64,000 nt of DNA from Phycisphaerales bacterium. Its GTDB lineage: Bacteria; Planctomycetota; Phycisphaerae; Phycisphaerales; SM1A02. Every line of letters begins with the position of its first letter. The stretch's first letter is position 1. The notes beneath the pieces are model-generated. The model did no database searches, had not been told where the DNA came from, and saw only the letters and a program-made list of their open reading frames with translations. The DNA lies in the NCBI GenBank assembly GCA_029260575.1, contig JAJDDB010000003.1:1-64000 (forward strand), given 5' to 3'. Below, piece by piece: positions 60,949-64,000 of this stretch. The translations under genes and the position numbers were made by a program.

Positions 60949-62073
60949 ATGATGAACGTTGCGGGCTCCAAACTCCGATGCAGCCAATCGACCAGTAGAG
61001 CATCACTCTGTTTCGCAGGAGCAATGTCTGTATTGATGGCAAGTCAGGCGGTTGCAGATACAGCACACCAGGACACACAACCTGGCGCGCAGCACACGAT
61101 TCCCGCCGCTGTGCAGGACGACCCACGCTACGGACTTCTCAGTCCCCTGCCCGAGACCGGCGGTATCCCGGCGATTTACAACATGCTGCACGGCCCCAGT
61201 GAGGCCGAACTCGCTCACCGTGCCAAAGCCCGGGAATATGAGAAGCAATTCCGATTGCTGAAACGCGATTATTTCCAAAGCCTGAAGAATGAAAAGGCTG
61301 TGCGAAATGGTCTGGCCGAACTCGCTGAATTCACCGATCCCGCTGCGTTTCAGCCGATGCTCGAAGTTTTTGCTGACAGTCCGGAACCGATTCTGCTGGC
61401 CATCTTTGATCAACTTGCAGCGCAGGGTCCATATGGTCTGGCTGCGCTGTCGGGGTACGTCATTCAGAACGCCGGAGACAAAGCTGAAGACCGCGAGTTA
61501 GCGCTATGCAATGAAGCAACGATGCTGCTCAGCGAGCAGCTCAAGGATACAGCCACTCCAGCACCGGTGTTGCAGGTCTTGGATTCAGGCCTGCGGAATC
61601 CGGCACACCAGATTGCGAACAACGCTGGCGCGTTGGCAGGGGCAATGAACGCTGTCGAGACGATTCCCCTTCTGATTTTCGCCCAGGCCACTCAGGACAA
61701 CGTCAACCAGCAGACAGGCGACCTCGCGTGGATCGCCATCCAGACGCAAACGGTCTACGTGTCAAATGTACAGCCTGTAGTTGGAGACGATTCCGGTGCA
61801 TTCCAACCCGTCTTAGGCGTTCTCAGTGAGGGTGTTGTTCTTCGCGTATGGGATGCTGTCGCCATCAACTACCGCACCTACATTCACCGTTCGCTGGTGG
61901 CAATGACCACCCACGAATGGGGTGAATCCACCGAATACCTTGCCTACGACATGCGGGCATGGTGGCATTGGTACAACACTGAGTTTGTGCCTTTCAAGAA
62001 CGAGCAGATCGCCATGGCCCGGCTGGAACAGCAGAATCAGGCTGGGACAGACAATCCACCAGCTAAGCCCTGA
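60949..62073 (+). CDS. exported hypothetical protein with HEAT-like helices
   Basis: The protein has 374 residues. A weak signal peptide (SLCFAGAMSVLMASQAVADT) and a polar stretch lead to helical segments ~115-240 (NGLAELAEFTDPAAFQPMLE, LAIFDQLAAQGPYGLAALSG, IANNAGALAGAMNAVETIPL) that resemble HEAT/Armadillo repeats. The C-terminal domain (DLAWIAIQTQTVYVSNVQPV, AVAINYRTYIHRSLVAMTTH, MRAWWHWYNTEFVPFKNEQI) is Trp-rich and conserved-looking. I do not recognise a family. It follows the SPOR lipoprotein by 78 bases on the same strand. Confidence 0.7.
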   Translation: MMNVAGSKLRCSQSTSRASLCFAGAMSVLMASQAVADTAHQDTQPGAQHTIPAAVQDDPRYGLLSPLPETGGIPAIYNMLHGPSEAELAHRAKAREYEKQFRLLKRDYFQSLKNEKAVRNGLAELAEFTDPAAFQPMLEVFADSPEPILLAIFDQLAAQGPYGLAALSGYVIQNAGDKAEDRELALCNEATMLLSEQLKDTATPAPVLQVLDSGLRNPAHQIANNAGALAGAMNAVETIPLLIFAQATQDNVNQQTGDLAWIAIQTQTVYVSNVQPVVGDDSGAFQPVLGVLSEGVVLRVWDAVAINYRTYIHRSLVAMTTHEWGESTEYLAYDMRAWWHWYNTEFVPFKNEQIAMARLEQQNQAGTDNPPAKP

Positions 62074-62494
62074 CCCAACCCCAATTCCTGGAAGAGCTTG
62101 TATCGGGCCTCTTGCCCAGATTACCAACAATACGCTGGGCGACTGCGCCGTCGCGCCATCAGGAAAGACCATCAGTTCTGAGTTTTTCCTTCTGATTCAC
62201 AGCAAAATTCCTTGACGCGTGAGCAAATTGCGACCACTCTAGCTATGTCAGGGTAGGCGGAATCCGTCTCCTGACGTTCTGAGAGAGACAGAAGAGAGTG
62301 AGCGCTGTGTTACGGGCGGACCGTGCAACGAGCGATTTATTATGCGCGCGTTGATCGAGCAGCGTTGAAAATGCAATGATCGTGCCCATGTGCGGGGCAT
62401 TTAGAAATGTGTTCATTGGCCAATGAATAGGCTCGGGCACTACAGCACTGAAGCGAGTGCTCGAACCCGAGGAGAAACCAGGAGGATCTCTCTT
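62074..62494. other. intergenic region before a PEP-CTERM gene
   Basis: No coding signal. A small dyad GTCAGG ... CCTGAC (62247-62275) is visible. The last 15 bases hold a strong AGGAGG site for the gene at 62495. Confidence 0.5.
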
Positions 62495-63109
62495 ATGAAA
62501 GCTACAGCTAAGGCAGCATTGTTCGGAGGCGCACTGTTCGCCGCCGGCATGACAACCACGGCCGACGCGCAGTGGAACCTGGACGAAGTAACGTCATTCC
62601 ACCAGGTGTTCGCAGGTCTCGGCGGGACACCGGGCGCACCCGGAAGCTACGGCTACGGTACCGGCTCCACGTATGTAATCTTCGGTGGCACACTGCAAGG
62701 TGTCGGATACGCGGCGATTTCGGATTCGAATGTTTCCGCATATATCGACATCGCTGGTACCGGCTATGGCAATGCTCGAGCCATTGCCAACGTGACCGTG
62801 GATGCTTCCAAGAAGATCTATGCGGACTGGGACTTCACAGGCTATGCCCCCGGCGCGTTTAGCTATGCCACGATCCAAGTGTACAACTTCGACACTGGAC
62901 TTCTGGAATTTCAATATGGTCCGGGAACTTCCGGAGCAGGAGTCTCAATTATTCTGTCGCCTGGGGTCAACTACCAATTGGTGGTGGTCGCGGACGCTGA
63001 TGCACCCGCGTTTATGTGGGGCGGATTCAGCAAGCCCGTTCCGACTCCGGGAGCTCTTGCAGTGCTTGGACTGGGCGCGCTCGGTGTTCGACGCCGACGA
63101 CGATCCTGA
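62495..63109 (+). CDS. PEP-CTERM sorting domain protein
   Basis: The protein has 204 residues and AGGAGG 9 bases before the ATG. A signal peptide (MKATAKAALFGGALFAAGMT TTADAQ) precedes a Gly/Tyr-rich beta domain (GSYGYGTGSTYVIFGGTLQG, ADWDFTGYAPGAFSYATIQV, VSIILSPGVNYQLVVVADAD). The tail VPTPGALAVLGLGALGVRRR plus RRS is a PEP-CTERM signal. No known enzyme. Probably abundant at the surface or in the matrix, given the strong ribosome site and a strong terminator. Other PEP-CTERM proteins are at 11569 and 28173. Confidence 0.88.
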   Translation: MKATAKAALFGGALFAAGMTTTADAQWNLDEVTSFHQVFAGLGGTPGAPGSYGYGTGSTYVIFGGTLQGVGYAAISDSNVSAYIDIAGTGYGNARAIANVTVDASKKIYADWDFTGYAPGAFSYATIQVYNFDTGLLEFQYGPGTSGAGVSIILSPGVNYQLVVVADADAPAFMWGGFSKPVPTPGALAVLGLGALGVRRRRRS

Positions 63110-63146
63110 CCAATACTGATCGCTTCCCTCAATTGAGGACAGACTC

Positions 63147-63179
63147 AAGGCCGTCCGTGCAACTCACGGGCGGCCTTTT
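63147..63179 (+). terminator. intrinsic terminator of the PEP-CTERM gene
   Basis: AAGGCCGTCCGT, 7-base loop, ACGGGCGGCCTT, then TTCT. Twelve pairs (one G-U), 38 bases after the stop. A short palindrome CCTCAATTGAGG (63128-63139) sits just before it. Confidence 0.9.
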
Positions 63180-63194
63180 CTATTGTGGCCCACT

Positions 63195-64000
63195 ATGATT
63201 CGAGACATGCATCAGCCACAGTCACCAAAAGGGCCCAGCAGTGTTCAGGCGAAACGGGATAAACAGATCGCCGACGCGCAGCGCGCCATAAATGAAGATC
63301 GCATCCCCGATGCAATCACCATTCTTGATGCTTTTCGCAAGAAGGTGCCACGTGATCCGCGGGGCCTGTTCCTGACAGCCATCATCCTCGAACGAAGGGG
63401 AAATTCTTCAAAAGCGAGGGAACTCGCGCTCAAAGCATCCAAGTCGCTGGAGACTCCCGATACGCTTCTCTTGATCGCTCGATGCGACCGCAATAAGGGC
63501 AACACCGATGAATGCGTCGCGATGTGCAACAGACTCCTTCAGAAGTACCCAAATTTCCTTCCAGCCGTGCTTATGAAAGGTGGCGCGCTCGAGGAGGCGG
63601 GGCGTGCGGAGGAGGCCCAGGCTTGCCTGGAGCCGGTAATTCAAGGACACAAACAACGCGGCGAAGAGCCATTGCCGGTTGCGCGTTTCGAGTGGGCAAA
63701 ATTGCTCGTGCAACAGAAAGAGTACGACCAGGCGATTGAACTGCTTGAAGAAGACACCGACGGCCGCAACCTGGCCGATGTTGGACTCGCAACGATTGCA
63801 CAACATCTCAAAGCCAAGGCATACGATCGCAAGAAAGACTATGCCAACGCGTACTCAGCTGCGGATCAGGCCAACGAGATGTCGCGCGTTGACTTCAGCG
63901 AAGAACTCTATGCCGAGCAGGTAGATGTCCTCATTGAGAACTGGTCTTCCGATCGCCTGACGCTATACCCGCATAGCACATGCGAAAGCGAAGTGCCGAT
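63195..64000 (+). CDS. TPR protein, probably TPR-sulfotransferase, cut by the window end
   Basis: The frame is open through base 64000, so 268 residues are visible and the C-terminus is missing. The start is an ATG (MIRDMHQPQSPKGP) or a second in-frame ATG four codons later. TPR helices run from ~20 to 240 (KQIADAQRAINEDRIPDAIT, DTLLLIARCDRNKGNTDECV, RAEEAQACLEPVIQGHKQRG, FEWAKLLVQQKEYDQAIELL). The last visible residues WSSDRLTLYPHSTCESEVP are the type of linker that precedes the I-F-I-V-G-M-P-R-S-G-T P-loop of TPR-linked sulfotransferases in planctomycetes. That domain is not in the window, so this is inference. Confidence 0.75.
   Translation, partial: MIRDMHQPQSPKGPSSVQAKRDKQIADAQRAINEDRIPDAITILDAFRKKVPRDPRGLFLTAIILERRGNSSKARELALKASKSLETPDTLLLIARCDRNKGNTDECVAMCNRLLQKYPNFLPAVLMKGGALEEAGRAEEAQACLEPVIQGHKQRGEEPLPVARFEWAKLLVQQKEYDQAIELLEEDTDGRNLADVGLATIAQHLKAKAYDRKKDYANAYSAADQANEMSRVDFSEELYAEQVDVLIENWSSDRLTLYPHSTCESEVP

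Overview
The window reads like a chromosomal segment of a Planctomycetota bacterium, most likely class Phycisphaerae. This is inferred from gene content, not from a marker-gene search. The clues are: three large secreted proteins ending in a doubled dockerin-like tail of the form V-D-V-F-D-L-L...W-G-x-C; several PEP-CTERM-like C-termini with poly-arginine ends; an ECF sigma factor translationally coupled to a kinase/WD40 receptor; membrane proteins with C-x2-C-x-Y-x-L...C-P-E-C-G zinc ribbons; and a futalosine-pathway menaquinone gene.

Layout. (1) 1-3.9 kb is a visibly GC-richer scar zone. It holds remnants of IS110, IS3 and IS256 transposases, a 5'-truncated PEP carboxylase, an intact NHL-type beta-propeller gene and an orphan membrane-anchor fragment. 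(2) 3.9-10.7 kb has a LamG/dockerin secreted protein divergent from an ECF sigma factor and a 1090-residue Ser/Thr kinase with WD40 repeats. (3) 10.7-15.9 kb has decayed small genes, a PEP-CTERM-like membrane protein, a lipoprotein, MtfA, tRNA-Ser(TGA) and a zinc-ribbon membrane protein. (4) 15.9-21.3 kb is an accessory block. It contains a duplicated Lys/Arg-rich protein module around a YdeI-like gene, a GNAT gene, a frameshifted Ig-like gene, a MITE/REP-like palindrome pair, and an unusual 21-bp repeat array with eight direct and two inverted units. (5) 21.3-24.5 kb is a restriction-modification operon: a C5 methyltransferase with a ribbon-helix-helix-like N-terminus, an HNH endonuclease and Vsr. 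A perfect palindrome lies just before the methyltransferase start, and a LuxR-type HTH gene lies upstream. (6) 24.6-28.8 kb has an EamA transporter, an RRM protein, a pseudo-receiver/HDOD regulator and a PEP-CTERM protein. (7) 29.1-42.5 kb is a long run of minus-strand genes: AsmA-like protein, LOG protein, lipoprotein, pssA, gltX, glnS, a conserved unknown and fahA. (8) 42.7-64 kb is housekeeping and secretome: epimerase, zf-TFIIB protein, trpE, ABC ATPase, ruvC, YdjY lipoprotein, tandem PTPS/QueD-like protein, TPR-cyclophilin, a histone-H1-like basic protein, dockerin proteins including a metalloprotease, an ACT protein, mqnD, an acyl-CoA ligase, a SPOR lipoprotein, a PEP-CTERM protein, and a TPR protein cut by the window end.

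How the parts fit. The sigma factor and kinase form a likely signal-to-transcription pair. The dockerin and PEP-CTERM proteins form an exported, surface-sorted set whose receptors and sorting enzymes are not in the window. The methyltransferase, HNH nuclease and Vsr form one defence and repair unit. The most unusual features are the 21-bp array, the RHH-fused methyltransferase with its palindrome, and the duplicated basic module.
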